From Planctomycetota bacterium (GTDB lineage: Bacteria > Planctomycetota > Phycisphaerae > Phycisphaerales > UBA5793), in assembly GCA_963205185.1 (NCBI GenBank), contig CAUJHZ010000030.1:29982-93981 (forward strand): DNA of 64,000 bases, written 5' to 3'. The translations under genes and the position numbers were made by a program. A model generated the notes under the pieces. That model saw nothing but the letters and a program-made list of their open reading frames with translations. It did no database searches and was not told where the DNA came from. Below are positions 16,741-26,674 of the stretch, piece by piece (the first letter of the stretch is position 1; each line of letters starts with the position of its first letter).

Positions 16741-17577
16741 GTGACCGAGCAGTCGCCGGAAGTTCGCCAGTCGGCCGTGCAGGTGCTGCACACGCTGCCC
16801 GAGTCGCCGCCTCACCCCTGCGCGTACCTCCCCGGCCACGTGGCGCGCGATCGGGGTTTTGGCGTGCATCGGATGCAGCCGCCCACATGGCAGGCGATGC
16901 TCGAATCGGGCTGGCGCCGTTCGGGCATGACCATCTACGAACCCGCCTGTCCCTTCTGCAGCCAGTGCAAGTCGCTGCGCATCCCCGTTGACGCATTCAC
17001 GCCAGATCGCACGATGCGCCGCGTCGTGCGGCTCAACAGCGATCTCGCGACGCGCCTCGTGCCGATCACGATCAGTGACGAGCGCTACGACCTCTATCGG
17101 CGCTACGTCAGGCAGCGGCACGACGGCATGATGACCGGCTCTCGCCGCGAGTTTGAACTCTTCCTCGGCCAGTCGCCCGTCGATACGTGCGAACTCGAGT
17201 TCCGGCTGGACGGCCGGCTTGTGTGCGTCGGCACGATCGACCGCACGCCCGATGCGTGGAGTTGCGTTTACTGCTACTTCGACCCGGAACTGCCCAGGCG
17301 CTCGCTGGGCACGTACAACATCCTCAAGTCCATTGAGTTCTGCGCCCGTCATTGCCCGGCTGGCGCCGAGGCGAGCCTCTACCTCGGCTATTGGGTGGAT
17401 GGTTCCAAGACGATGGCCTACAAGGCGCGTTTTCGGCCGCATGAAGTACTCGATGCCGGCCGCTGGAAACGCGTCGAGCAATCGGTGCCCTGGGATCGCA
17501 TACCGGTCGTCGAACTCGGTCCGGCGCTTCGCATTCACGAAGGCTCGGTCTCGAGAGGCGCCTCGTCGTCCTGGTAA
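16741..17577 (+). CDS. bpt: Aspartate/glutamate leucyltransferase (N-end rule) Bpt
   Basis: A 278-residue member of the arginyl/leucyl-tRNA-protein transferase family, which attaches an amino acid from aminoacyl-tRNA to N-terminal acidic residues and so marks proteins for ClpAP degradation. The N-terminal domain has PCAYLPGHVARDRGF and YEPACPFCSQCKSLRIPV, the family's cysteine block. The C-terminal GNAT-like domain has CYFDPELPRRSLGTYNILKS and LGYWVDGSKTMAYKARF. The start is a GTG at 16741, since the conserved region begins soon after. Its last 43 bases overlap the 3' end of der on the opposite strand, an uncommon amount. Target specificity within the family cannot be read directly. Confidence 0.85.
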   Translation: MTEQSPEVRQSAVQVLHTLPESPPHPCAYLPGHVARDRGFGVHRMQPPTWQAMLESGWRRSGMTIYEPACPFCSQCKSLRIPVDAFTPDRTMRRVVRLNSDLATRLVPITISDERYDLYRRYVRQRHDGMMTGSRREFELFLGQSPVDTCELEFRLDGRLVCVGTIDRTPDAWSCVYCYFDPELPRRSLGTYNILKSIEFCARHCPAGAEASLYLGYWVDGSKTMAYKARFRPHEVLDAGRWKRVEQSVPWDRIPVVELGPALRIHEGSVSRGASSSW

Positions 17578-19052
17578 TCGTCCGGCGCTTCGGCCGGCAG
17601 TTCCGCTTCCAGTTCATCCATCTCCGGTAATGCCTGTCTGGCGCCGTGCTTGAGGTCGTGCAGCGCCTTGCGCTTGCGGTCGCGAAAGAGCAGGCGGATG
17701 GGCACTTCGCTGAAAGGCAGTTCTTCGCGCAGACGATTGAGCAGGTAGCGCTCGTAGTTGCCATCGAACAGATCGCTGCGATTGACCATCAGCGCGATGG
17801 TGGGCGGGTGCACGGCGACCTGGCTGACGTAGTAGATCTTCGCCTGGCGGCCGAGGTGCGAACTCGGGCCGCGCTGTTCGAGAATGCGCTGGAACACGGC
17901 GTTGAGCGCGCCGGTCGACTCGCGGTGCCCCGCCTGCTGGTAGAGGTTGAACGCCATGGCGACCACGTCGCGGACGCCCTCGCCCTTGCTTGCCGAGATG
18001 AACACGCACGGCGCGTAATCGAGCCCCCCGAGTTCTTTCGTCAGGTAATCGAGATAGTCATCGGGTGTGATCCGCTGGCCCTTGCGGTTGGTGCGGCCGG
18101 ACGTGAGGTCCCACTTGTTCACCACGATGACGCAGGGCTTGTAGTGGTTCTGGATTTCCTGCGACAGGTGCTTGTCCACCTGGCTCACCGGCACGGTCGC
18201 ATCGACGAGCAGCGCGACGACGTCGGCCCTGCGGATCGATCGCAGCGCGCGGTGCTGGGAGTAGAACTCGACGTCATTCTGCAGGCTCTTGCTCTTGCGC
18301 ACGCCGGCGGTGTCGATGGCGATCATCGCCTGGCCGTCGATCTCGAAGCGCACGTCCACCGAGTCGCGGGTCGTCCCGGCAATCTCGGAGACGATCACGC
18401 GCTCTTCACCGGCCAGGGCGTTGATGAGCGTGCTCTTGCCCGCGTTGCGCTTGCCGACGATGGCCAGCTTCATGACCGGTTCGGCCTCGATGGGGGCGCT
18501 GGGCAGGAGGTCGTAGAGCATCTCAAAGAACCGCCGGCGGTTGTAACCGTTCAACGCCGAGATCGGCATCGCCGCGCCGAAGCCCAGTTCCGCCGCCTCC
18601 GCCGCGTGCGTCTCCCACGACTCGGCATCGACTTTGTTGGCGATCAGTCGCACGCGATCCGTGGCCCCCTGTCGGCGGAGCAGTTCCGCCACGGTGCGAT
18701 CGAGCGGAGTCAGCCCGCTCTGGGCATCGATCAGAAAGAAGATGTAGTCCGCTTTCTGAATGGCCTGGCCGATCTGGAACTCGACATCTTTGATCAGCGC
18801 CTTGGAATCCGCATCGTCCTCCTCGCCCGAGTAGATGCCGTAGCCGCCCGTGTCGATGATCTCGACCTGCCTTGGCGGCAGGTCGGCCTTTCGATCGGTG
18901 GGTGGCTGCACCTCCACGACGACCGAAATGCGGTCGCGGGTCACGCCGGGCGTGGGTGCGACGATCGACACCCGGTGTCGGGCGATCATGTTGAGCAGGC
19001 TGCTCTTGCCGACGTTGGGCCGGCCGACAATGGCGATGCGGGTGATGGACAT
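17535..19052 (-). CDS. der: Ribosome-assembly GTPase Der (EngA)
   Basis: A 505-residue double GTPase needed for 50S subunit maturation. The first G domain has GRPNVGKSS at residue 8, DTGGYGIYSG and NKVDAESWE. The second has GKRNAGKST, DTAGVRKSKSL and NKWDLTSGR. The C-terminal KH-like domain (about 385-480) contains the RIL-x-Q-R-G-P block, followed by an acidic tail (ELPAEAPDDYQDDEAP) that is longer than in E. coli. I chose the ATG at 19052 because MSITRIAIVG begins the fold directly; an in-frame upstream start would add 40 unrelated residues and overlap the neighbouring gene. It is the last gene of a dnaE - desulfurase - der run with gaps of about 50 bases. Its 3' end overlaps bpt. Confidence 0.95.
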   Translation of the reverse strand: MSITRIAIVGRPNVGKSSLLNMIARHRVSIVAPTPGVTRDRISVVVEVQPPTDRKADLPPRQVEIIDTGGYGIYSGEEDDADSKALIKDVEFQIGQAIQKADYIFFLIDAQSGLTPLDRTVAELLRRQGATDRVRLIANKVDAESWETHAAEAAELGFGAAMPISALNGYNRRRFFEMLYDLLPSAPIEAEPVMKLAIVGKRNAGKSTLINALAGEERVIVSEIAGTTRDSVDVRFEIDGQAMIAIDTAGVRKSKSLQNDVEFYSQHRALRSIRRADVVALLVDATVPVSQVDKHLSQEIQNHYKPCVIVVNKWDLTSGRTNRKGQRITPDDYLDYLTKELGGLDYAPCVFISASKGEGVRDVVAMAFNLYQQAGHRESTGALNAVFQRILEQRGPSSHLGRQAKIYYVSQVAVHPPTIALMVNRSDLFDGNYERYLLNRLREELPFSEVPIRLLFRDRKRKALHDLKHGARQALPEMDELEAELPAEAPDDYQDDEAPLETEPS

Positions 19053-19107
19053 TCTGGTGATGGTACGCGGAGCGCGGCAGGTGCGGTCCGGAGCCGCGAT
19101 TCGTGGA

Positions 19108-20340
19108 TTACCGGCTTGAGGACGTCGCCGCATACTCCTGGCAGATTTCCTGCAGTGCATCGCAGAGCGCATCGACCTCCGCCTCGGTGTTGAAAGCGCC
19201 GAAACTGATTCGCGTCGTTCCGCCGAGGCGATCGGTGCCCAGCGTGCGGTGGGCGAGAGGCGCGCAGTGAAAACCAGCCCGCGTGAGCAGGTGGTACTCG
19301 TCTTCGAGGATGGCCGAGAGTTCGTTGGGCTCGATGCCGTCGATGACGATCGAGAACACGCCGCAGCGGTTCTGGAAGTCCGGCGGTCCGATGAGCCGCA
19401 GCCCCGGCATGTCGTCTTCGTCGAGGCGCTGGAGCATGTGGTTCATGATCTCTTCTTCGTGCTCCCAGAGATGCTCGACGCCGCGCTCAAGAATCCAGCC
19501 CACGCCCGCGTGCAGGCCGGCGATGCCGATGGCGTTGTGGCTGCCCGCCTCGAACTTGTCGGGCATGTTCGAGGGGTGAATGTCGCTCTCAGACAGACTC
19601 CCGGTGCCGCCTTCGCGCGTGGTGCGGATACGGTCTTCGATCCCCGGCCGGATGTAGAGACACCCGGTGCCCAGCGGTCCCATGAGCCCCTTGTGCCCCG
19701 GGCAGGCCAACACGTCGATATTCATGGCGCGGACGTCGATGGGCACATGGCCGGCAGTCTGCGCCGCATCGACGAGGAACACAACGTCGCGCTCGCGGCA
19801 GATGGCGCCGATCTCGGCGATGGGCAGGAGCGTGCCCGTCACGTTTGAGCCGTGGACGATGGCGACGAGCCGCGTGTGGGGCGTGATGGCGCGGGCGATC
19901 TCGTCCGGATCGACCATGCCGGTCTTCGGGTCGCAGGGAATGCGCGTCTGCTCGGTGTCGCCTCGCTCGGCCAGTGCGTTGAGCGGGCGAAGAACCGAGT
20001 TGTGCGCCATCCACGTGGTCACGGCGTGGTCGCGCGTGCCGGGATTGATCAGCCCTTTGATCGCCAGATTGAGCGAATCCGAGCCGTTGAGCGTAAAAAT
20101 GACGTGTTCTGGCGATTCGCCGTTGATGAGCCGGTTGATGCGCTCGCGGCACTCGTGCTGGATGCGGCCGGCCTCGCGGGCTTCGGCGTAGCCGCCGCGC
20201 CCCGGCGATGCGTCGATCTCGGTGGCGAAGCGCATCATCGCCTGGTAGACCTCGGGCGGCTTGGGATGGCTCGTCGCCGAGTTGTCGAGGTAGATGCGCG
20301 CGCGAGATGGTTCAGCCGGATTCACGGGTGATTGTATCAC
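19108..20340 (-). CDS. Cysteine desulfurase-like class V aminotransferase
   Basis: A 410-residue PLP enzyme of the NifS/SufS superfamily, closest in wording to the group annotated as 'cysteine desulfurase family protein'. The N-terminus has IYLDNSATSHPKPPEVYQAM. The PLP lysine is in CPGHKGLMGPLGTGCLYI (about residues 207-224). Other active-site blocks are HGSNVTGTLLPI and VDAAQTAGHVPID. The C-terminal domain has the LLTRAGFHCAPLAHRTLGTD loop with the Cys expected to accept sulfur. It likely mobilises sulfur from cysteine for Fe-S clusters or thio-modification. No suf or isc scaffold genes are adjacent, so its pathway is unclear. It ends 45 bases before the dnaE stop on the same strand. Confidence 0.85.
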   Translation of the reverse strand: MIQSPVNPAEPSRARIYLDNSATSHPKPPEVYQAMMRFATEIDASPGRGGYAEAREAGRIQHECRERINRLINGESPEHVIFTLNGSDSLNLAIKGLINPGTRDHAVTTWMAHNSVLRPLNALAERGDTEQTRIPCDPKTGMVDPDEIARAITPHTRLVAIVHGSNVTGTLLPIAEIGAICRERDVVFLVDAAQTAGHVPIDVRAMNIDVLACPGHKGLMGPLGTGCLYIRPGIEDRIRTTREGGTGSLSESDIHPSNMPDKFEAGSHNAIGIAGLHAGVGWILERGVEHLWEHEEEIMNHMLQRLDEDDMPGLRLIGPPDFQNRCGVFSIVIDGIEPNELSAILEDEYHLLTRAGFHCAPLAHRTLGTDRLGGTTRISFGAFNTEAEVDALCDALQEICQEYAATSSSR

Positions 20341-20385
20341 CGCCCCAGTCGCTTCTGAATGAGGGCGACACCCGAACAGCGGGGC

Positions 20386-23300
20386 TCAGTTCGCGCCCCA
20401 GCGCCTCGGCCGCTCCGCCGGTTCGGGGATGGGGCCGGCGGTCACGCTGCACGACCCCGCCCCGACGGTCTCGCGAATGAACTCCAGCAACGACTCGCTG
20501 ACTGCGACCTTGATCCGCGCCGGCTCCAGGACCACGTGCCGGCTGTCGGTGTAGAGATGCAGCCGGACGGGCACCGGCCGGCCAGCGCTGCCGTTGAGAC
20601 GGGCCTGCCGCTGCAACTCGCCGTTGAGCATCGCCAGCGTCGCCTCGGCCTGCTCGCCGTCTTCGAGGCTGATCTCGATCGAACCGGCCAGTTCCGAGGC
20701 GGCCCGGGCCATGGGGATGACCCGATCGACCTTGATGCTCGGTGTGCCGCGCGACTTGTCCACCTGACCGACCAGGAAGAGCATCGCGTGATCCACGAGC
20801 GCATCGCCGCACTTGGCAAATGTGTCGGAGAACAGCACGCCGTCGATCTGCCCGTGCAGGTCCTCGACCGTGATCATCGCCATCTTCTGTCCTGCGCTGC
20901 GGCCGTTGCGCACGAGCACCGGCCGCACGCGCGTGAGCATGCCGCCGAGCACGACCTGCGCGCCGTCGTGCAGATCGGGGGCAGTAGCGGACGTGGCTGT
21001 GCCGAACGTCTGGAGCTGCTGCTGGTAGCGTTCGAGCGGATGGCTCGAGACGAAGAAGCCCAGCACTTCCTTCTCGTTCATCAGGGCCTGCTGCAGATCC
21101 CACGGCGCCGTGCGAGGCAGCGGCGTTTCCGTCTTTACTTCGATCGTCGCGCTCGCCGCCGGCGCCTCGCCAAAGCCGAACAGCGAGCCCTGGCCCGAAG
21201 CCCGGTCCGCCGCGAGCGCCTGCCCGGCCTTTACTGCGGCTTCGATGGCTTCGACCATGGCGGAGCGCTGCTCCATGCCGTGCACGGAGTCGAAGGCCCC
21301 GGCCTTGATGAGCGCTTCGATCGTCGCCTTGTTCACGATCGTGAGCGGCACGCGCTCGCAGAAGTCGTAGAGCGAGCGGTAGGCGCCATGCTTGCCTCGC
21401 TCTTCGACGACTGCGGCGATGGCTTTCTCCCCGGCTCCCTTCAGGGCGCGCAGACCGAAGCGGACGTGGCCGTGGTTGTGGTCGCGCGGCTCATCCGCGT
21501 CGAACACCACGGAAAAGTCCGACGCCGACAGGTTGATGTCCGGCGGCTGCACGTCGATGCCTGCGTGCCCATCCGGGAACATTGCCCGTCGGCAGTCTTC
21601 GAGATACGCAATCCAGTCGGCGACCTTCTGTGCCTGCGACTCGTAAGTGAGCGTGGCGGCCATGTACTGGTTCGGGAAGTAGGTCTTGAGGTACGCGGTC
21701 TGATACGCGACGATGGCGTAGCCCGTCGAATGGCTCTTATTAAAGCCGTAGCCCGCGAACTTGAGTATGAGATCGAACAGTTCCTCGGCCTTGCGCGCTT
21801 CGAGCCCCTGTTTGACGGCTCCTTCGATGAAGACGGGGCGCTCGGCGTTGATGACCTTCTCCTTTTTCTTGGAGATGGCCTTGATGAGCGTGTAGGCAGC
21901 GCGCAGCGGGATGCCGCCCAGCTCGTGGCAGATCTGCATGACCTGCTCCTGGTACACCATCACGCCGTACGTTTCCGCGGTGAACCGATCCACGATCGGA
22001 TGCACCTGCGGCACGGGCTGCTCGCCGTGCTTGCGGCGGTTGTAGTCCGGAATGAGATCCATCGGACCGGGTCGATAGAGTGCGTTCGCGGCGATGAGAT
22101 CTTCGAGCCGGTCCGGGCGCATCTCCATGAGCAGTTTGCGCATGCCGCCGGATTCAAACTGGAACACGCCGGCCGTGTCGCCGCGCTGGAAGAGTTCAAA
22201 CACGCGCGGGTCGTCGTAGGTCAGCCGCTCGAGATCGAGCGGATCGCGATTGGGGTCGTCGATTCCCAGTGCCGCGCGGATCGCCTCTTCGCTGAGCGAT
22301 TCGCGGATGAGTTGCTTGGCCCGCTCGATGATCGAAAGCGTGCGCAGGCCGAGAAAGTCCATCTTCAGCAGGCCGAACTTTTCGACTGTCGGTCCGTCCC
22401 ACTGCGTGATCGCTTCGCCTTCGCCGGCCTTGGCGCCCGTCGGGCGCGCCAGGGGGATGATGTTGTCCAGCGGCTGAGTCGCGATGACCACGCCCGCGGC
22501 GTGCACGCCCGTGTGCCGCACCTGGCCCTCGAGCGCTTTGGCCGTGTCGATGAGGGTCTGGATCTCCGGCCGCGAGTCGTACTCCTTGCGCAGGTCGGGC
22601 TCTTTCTCAAGCGCATCGTCGATGGAGACGTTGAGCCCGTCGGGCACCATGTTGGCCAGGCGCTGCGTCTCGCCGGGCAGCAGGCCGAGCACGCGGCCGA
22701 CGTCCTTGATTGCCGCCCGCGCCTTGAGCGTGCCGAAGGTGATGATCTGCGCCACGTGGCCGTACTTCTGGCGCACGTACTCGATGACCGCGCCGCGACC
22801 GTCCTGGCAGATGTCGATGTCGATATCCGGGTACTCGCTGCGGTCGGGGTCGGTGAAGCGCTCAAAGAGCAGGCCGTAGCGCACGGGGCAGGCGTTGGAG
22901 AGGCCCAGCACGTAGCCGACCATGGTGCCCACGCCCGAGCCGCGCGCGTTGGCGGGGATGCCGCGCTGCCGGGCCCAGTTCACGAAATCCCACACGATGA
23001 GGAAGTATGCCGAGATCGACTTGTCGGCGAGGATGCGAAGTTCGCGATCGAGCCGCGCGCGGATCTCTTCCGTCACTCCCTCGGGCCCGTAGCGCCAGAT
23101 CAGGCCCGCATCGCAGAGTTCGCGCAGCGCCCTGTCGCAGCGCTGTTTCAACTCGTCCGGCGTTTCCTTGTCGCGCATCGCATCAAAGGGCTCGAGGTCG
23201 TAACGGGCGCAGAACTCGGTGTACCACTTCGTCCGGTCGCCTGTGGCGTACTTCAACTTGCCTTTGGGAATGACGGGTTTGACGACGGGCGCGTGGTTCT

Positions 23301-24192
23301 GGCCCGCGGGAAGCTCCACGTTGCAGCGCTCGGCGATGCGCAGCGTGTTGTGCATCGCCTCAGGGAGGTCGGGGAACAGTTCGGCCATCTGCTCCGGGCT
23401 CTTGACGTAGAGATCGCGCGGATAGCGCAGACGGTTCTCTTCCGACTTCACCTTCGCCATCGAGATGCAGCAGAGCGTGTCGTGCGCATCGTAATCTTCC
23501 GCGCGCATGAAGTGCGCATCGTTGTCGCACACGAGAGGCAGGTCGAGTTCCCGGGCGAGGCGAACTAGGTGCGGGTTGATGGCGTCCTGCTCCGGCACGC
23601 CGTGGCGCTGGAGTTCGATGTAGAAGCGCGGCTCGCCGGCCTCATTGGGCTTGAAGACGCGCGCGTGCCACTTCGCCTCCTCCACCGCGGCGTGCCAGTG
23701 CGACTCCGTTTCCGGATTCTGCACGTACCGGAGCAGGTGGTGCGCAACGCTGCTGCCGAGGTGCCCGTTGATGGCGATGAGCCCATCCGCCCACTGTTCG
23801 AGCGTGCTCTTATCCATGCGCGGCTTGAAGTAGAAGCCGTTGAGGAACGAATCGCTCGTCAGTTTGAGAATGTTCCTCCAGCCCTGCTCGTTTTCGGCGA
23901 GCAGCACGAGGTGGAAGCCGCCGTCGGCCACGCCCGTGAACTGCCGGTCGCGCCGATCGCCCGGCGCGACATAGGCCTCGATGCCGAGAACGGGCTTGAT
24001 GCCGGCTTCCTTCGCCTTGGTGTAAAACTCGACGGCGCCGAACACGTTGCCGTGATCGGTCATGGCGACGGTGTCCATGCCGAGTTCACGCACGCGCTGA
24101 ACCAGTTTGTCGATGCGGTTCCCGCCGTCGAGCAGGCTGTACTCGGTGTGCAGGTGCAGATGAACAAATTGCGGCGGGTTCTGTTTGGTCAT
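20386..24192 (-). CDS. dnaE: DNA polymerase III alpha subunit DnaE
   Basis: A 1268-residue replicative polymerase catalytic subunit. The N-terminal PHP domain has FVHLHLHTEYSLLDGG and MTDHGNVFGAVEF with the metal-binding histidines. The polymerase active site has YPDIDIDICQDGRGAVIEYV, carrying the two conserved aspartates, and GRGSGVGT-like residues (ARGSGVGTMVGYVLG). Fingers and helix-hairpin-helix parts follow (GFNKSHSTGYAIVAYQTAYL, then LIKAGAFDSVHG). A C-terminal OB fold (QVVLGGMLTRVRPVLVRNG) completes the dnaE1-type order. I chose the ATG at 24192, which starts MTKQNPPQFVHLHLH; the longer reading frame upstream has no family similarity. It heads a minus-strand run with the desulfurase and der. 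Confidence 0.96.
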   Translation of the reverse strand: MTKQNPPQFVHLHLHTEYSLLDGGNRIDKLVQRVRELGMDTVAMTDHGNVFGAVEFYTKAKEAGIKPVLGIEAYVAPGDRRDRQFTGVADGGFHLVLLAENEQGWRNILKLTSDSFLNGFYFKPRMDKSTLEQWADGLIAINGHLGSSVAHHLLRYVQNPETESHWHAAVEEAKWHARVFKPNEAGEPRFYIELQRHGVPEQDAINPHLVRLARELDLPLVCDNDAHFMRAEDYDAHDTLCCISMAKVKSEENRLRYPRDLYVKSPEQMAELFPDLPEAMHNTLRIAERCNVELPAGQNHAPVVKPVIPKGKLKYATGDRTKWYTEFCARYDLEPFDAMRDKETPDELKQRCDRALRELCDAGLIWRYGPEGVTEEIRARLDRELRILADKSISAYFLIVWDFVNWARQRGIPANARGSGVGTMVGYVLGLSNACPVRYGLLFERFTDPDRSEYPDIDIDICQDGRGAVIEYVRQKYGHVAQIITFGTLKARAAIKDVGRVLGLLPGETQRLANMVPDGLNVSIDDALEKEPDLRKEYDSRPEIQTLIDTAKALEGQVRHTGVHAAGVVIATQPLDNIIPLARPTGAKAGEGEAITQWDGPTVEKFGLLKMDFLGLRTLSIIERAKQLIRESLSEEAIRAALGIDDPNRDPLDLERLTYDDPRVFELFQRGDTAGVFQFESGGMRKLLMEMRPDRLEDLIAANALYRPGPMDLIPDYNRRKHGEQPVPQVHPIVDRFTAETYGVMVYQEQVMQICHELGGIPLRAAYTLIKAISKKKEKVINAERPVFIEGAVKQGLEARKAEELFDLILKFAGYGFNKSHSTGYAIVAYQTAYLKTYFPNQYMAATLTYESQAQKVADWIAYLEDCRRAMFPDGHAGIDVQPPDINLSASDFSVVFDADEPRDHNHGHVRFGLRALKGAGEKAIAAVVEERGKHGAYRSLYDFCERVPLTIVNKATIEALIKAGAFDSVHGMEQRSAMVEAIEAAVKAGQALAADRASGQGSLFGFGEAPAASATIEVKTETPLPRTAPWDLQQALMNEKEVLGFFVSSHPLERYQQQLQTFGTATSATAPDLHDGAQVVLGGMLTRVRPVLVRNGRSAGQKMAMITVEDLHGQIDGVLFSDTFAKCGDALVDHAMLFLVGQVDKSRGTPSIKVDRVIPMARAASELAGSIEISLEDGEQAEATLAMLNGELQRQARLNGSAGRPVPVRLHLYTDSRHVVLEPARIKVAVSESLLEFIRETVGAGSCSVTAGPIPEPAERPRRWGAN

Positions 24193-24388
24193 TGTCAGGA
24201 TCGTAGCGGGCTCGAAGTCAAGGGAAGGGGAGGGAGGCAGGGAACACCACATATCGCCGCGCTTGCACTGGCCAACCACTATCGCAAGTGCACTGCCTGA
24301 TGGCAAGCAAGCGACAGGTTATCCAGAGGCAATCGCCGTGTTTCTCGGCCTGGCCGAATGCCGCCGCCGGCTTTCCCTATGATCCGGT

Positions 24389-24679
24389 ATGCGTTTCGAG
24401 TATTCGTCCTTCAGCACCGATCGCCTGCGGCGGGTGCACCAGCGCGTCGCCGCCCAGCCGAACTGGGTCGTTCGCGCGGCCCTGATGACTTTTCTGCTGA
24501 TCATCCTGCTGCCGATCGTGCTGCTCGTGCTGGTCGCGTTTACGCTGGCGATCCTGGTCTTCGGCGTGCTCGGGCTGGTGCATCGGTTGACCGGCCTCTT
24601 TCCCGGCCGCCACGGACCGCTGGGCGATCGCGGCAACCAGGGCAGGCGCAACGTCACGGTCCTGCCGCGCCAGAGTTGA
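24389..24679 (+). CDS. Small membrane protein of unknown function
   Basis: A 96-residue protein with one long or two short hydrophobic segments (about residues 30-65, ALMTFLLIILLPIVLLVLVA and onward) flanked by basic residues on both sides. The N-terminal part is basic and amphipathic (RLRRVHQRVAAQ), the C-terminal part hydrophilic. I recognise no family. It stands divergent from dnaE and 42 bases before the next membrane protein on the same strand, so the two may be cotranscribed. The codon usage and the clear hydrophobicity pattern make it a likely gene. Confidence 0.55.
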   Translation: MRFEYSSFSTDRLRRVHQRVAAQPNWVVRAALMTFLLIILLPIVLLVLVAFTLAILVFGVLGLVHRLTGLFPGRHGPLGDRGNQGRRNVTVLPRQS

Positions 24680-24721
24680 TCGCCCGGCCGTCCCGTCTGC
24701 CCCGCTACACTGACGCCGGGC

Positions 24722-26674
24722 ATGGACCACCCACCTGACTCATCAGCCCATGCAGCGCGCCGGCGTGCGTGGATTGAAGCGTTGCTCGGCCTGATGCTGT
24801 TGATCGCGCCGCTGCTGCCGGCGCCAGCTCTGCGAGTGGGCCCGCTAGATCCATCGCTCATGCGATCCAACGGCGGGTATGCCTACACGGCTCGCGCCGC
24901 CGAACTGGGCCTCAATCGACCTCTTCCCGGCCGCGGCACGAGCCTGACTGAAGACGGTCGGCCGCTGACCATTGACCACATGCACAGCGCTATCCGCAGC
25001 GCCGGCGGCGGGCGGTATTCGCCGTGGGGTTCGACGCTCTACTTCTCCGCGACCGACAATTCCGATCCGCGCACCAACGGCCGAGCGTACGTGCTCGTCC
25101 TCCGCGCCTCGCTGCTTCAGCGGCTGACGCTCAATTCGCCGTTGTCGAACTACCTGGCGGCGCTTCTGATGATCGCAGGCGCCTTCCTCCTCTGCCGCGG
25201 GCTTGGTTCGACCCGGCCGCGGCTGGGAGTCAAAGTGAGCGCCGGCGTGGTGCGGTACGCGCCGTTCGATCTTCGCTGCATCCTGCGCGTGGCGCTCGTC
25301 TACGTCGCATGGCGCGAAGCCAGCGCCGATTATTCCGCGCTCCCCCGACTCCTCGAAAGCCCGGCGCTGCACGCGCTCTCGCCGCGATCTCTCGACCGCG
25401 GCGCGCAGTGGCTCGGCGCCGCGCTGCTCAATACGCCCATGAAACTTGCGGTCGTCCAGGTGGCTGCGGTCGCGCTGCTGCTCCTCACGGCGCTGTGCCT
25501 GCGCCGGTGGCTCCTGTGGCTCGCGCTGGCCGCGACGCTGGTCATCGAGTGGACGGCGTACCGCTTTCGCGGCCAACTCCCCGATGTTGATCCAATGCTG
25601 GCGCTGCTGCTCCTCGCGGCGCTCTGGCCGGCATCCTGGCGCGCCGTGACCCGCCCTGGCCGTACCGTCTCAGCATCCGCCACCGCGCTGGGCGTCGCGC
25701 TGGCTTCGTACATCGCGGCCGTGTACTTCATCTGCGGCTGGTCGAAGATCATCACCGACGGTCCGTGGTGGAAAGTCGTTCATCTCGAACTGCTCTACGC
25801 GGCGATGATCGTCTGGATGGGATCGAGCCCGCCCGACTGGCTCGACGGCATCGCGCGCGGCCTGCGCGACCTCTTCCTGCGCTGGCCGTGGTTGGGCGAA
25901 GCCTCGGCGCTGCTGACCATGATTCTCGAACTGGCCTGGCCGCTGGCGCTGCTGGGCCGCTGGGCGCGACTCGTAGTGCCAGGGTTGATGCTCGCCGCCC
26001 ACGCGGTGATCTTCCTGACCAGCGGCATTCTTTTTCTGCCTTTGGCGCTGACTGGTTTGAGCGTGGTGATTCCATGGAGACGCGTGATGTCGCGCACAGC
26101 ATCTGAACCGGCGTCCGCCGAGTCGCCGTTGCGCGCGTGGATGATCTGGCCGGCGGGGATCGCCGCGATGTTCGCCGTCGCACCCGCCATGCACAGCGCC
26201 GACTTCTTTCCCTTCTCCAACTATCAGCACTTCAACTGGAACCACTCCACGCTCTTAAAGCCGACGATGGCGTATCGCCTCGGCTATCGCGATCGTGACA
26301 CCGGACTCCTGCGCCCCATTCCACCCAACTACGGCGGTTTCATGGACTGCTGGGGCGTCACCCTCGCCGGCCGCGAGGTCGATCTCTATCTCAATGCGGA
26401 GTCCGAGCAGCAGCGGCGCGCGGCATTGGTGCGCCTGCTCCAGTACGCCCGCGCACTGCGGCCGCACCGGAGTTCGCAGCGCCTCGGCGTGCTTTCATGC
26501 CCGCCGCATGTGCTCGGCGCTTCGCGCGAGATTCCCGTCGAGTGGTTCGACGAACTGCACCTGCTGTGCGCCCGCTTCGAAGCGCCGCACGAATCGCTCG
26601 ATGCGCCGTGGGAAGACTGCGGCCTTCTGCCCGGCTGGCCCGAGACGGACGACGCCGCTACCCCCGGGCCCTGA
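24722..26674 (+). CDS. Polytopic membrane protein carrying the GRYS/DPRxNGR domain (HTTM-like)
   Basis: A 650-residue protein with a first membrane segment at 16-36. A periplasmic domain follows at about 52-128 containing AGGGRYSPWGSTLYFSATD and SDPRTNGRAY. Eight or more further hydrophobic helices run between about 140 and 470, then a soluble C-terminal part of about 170 residues. The helices around YFICGWSKIITDGPWW and the following LELLYAAMIVW resemble the HTTM (vitamin-K carboxylase-like) membrane fold, but I cannot identify catalytic residues. The GRYS/DPR domain is the same as in four or more proteins of the polysaccharide locus that begins on the other strand here. It ends 17 bases inside the convergent methyltransferase gene. 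Confidence 0.6.
   Translation: MDHPPDSSAHAARRRAWIEALLGLMLLIAPLLPAPALRVGPLDPSLMRSNGGYAYTARAAELGLNRPLPGRGTSLTEDGRPLTIDHMHSAIRSAGGGRYSPWGSTLYFSATDNSDPRTNGRAYVLVLRASLLQRLTLNSPLSNYLAALLMIAGAFLLCRGLGSTRPRLGVKVSAGVVRYAPFDLRCILRVALVYVAWREASADYSALPRLLESPALHALSPRSLDRGAQWLGAALLNTPMKLAVVQVAAVALLLLTALCLRRWLLWLALAATLVIEWTAYRFRGQLPDVDPMLALLLLAALWPASWRAVTRPGRTVSASATALGVALASYIAAVYFICGWSKIITDGPWWKVVHLELLYAAMIVWMGSSPPDWLDGIARGLRDLFLRWPWLGEASALLTMILELAWPLALLGRWARLVVPGLMLAAHAVIFLTSGILFLPLALTGLSVVIPWRRVMSRTASEPASAESPLRAWMIWPAGIAAMFAVAPAMHSADFFPFSNYQHFNWNHSTLLKPTMAYRLGYRDRDTGLLRPIPPNYGGFMDCWGVTLAGREVDLYLNAESEQQRRAALVRLLQYARALRPHRSSQRLGVLSCPPHVLGASREIPVEWFDELHLLCARFEAPHESLDAPWEDCGLLPGWPETDDAATPGP

Noticed and set aside
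20359..23568. Very long open frame (over 1000 codons) antisense to dnaE
   Set aside because: It is a shadow of the high-GC dnaE coding strand; its product has no recognisable domain and an odd His/Arg/Gln-rich composition.
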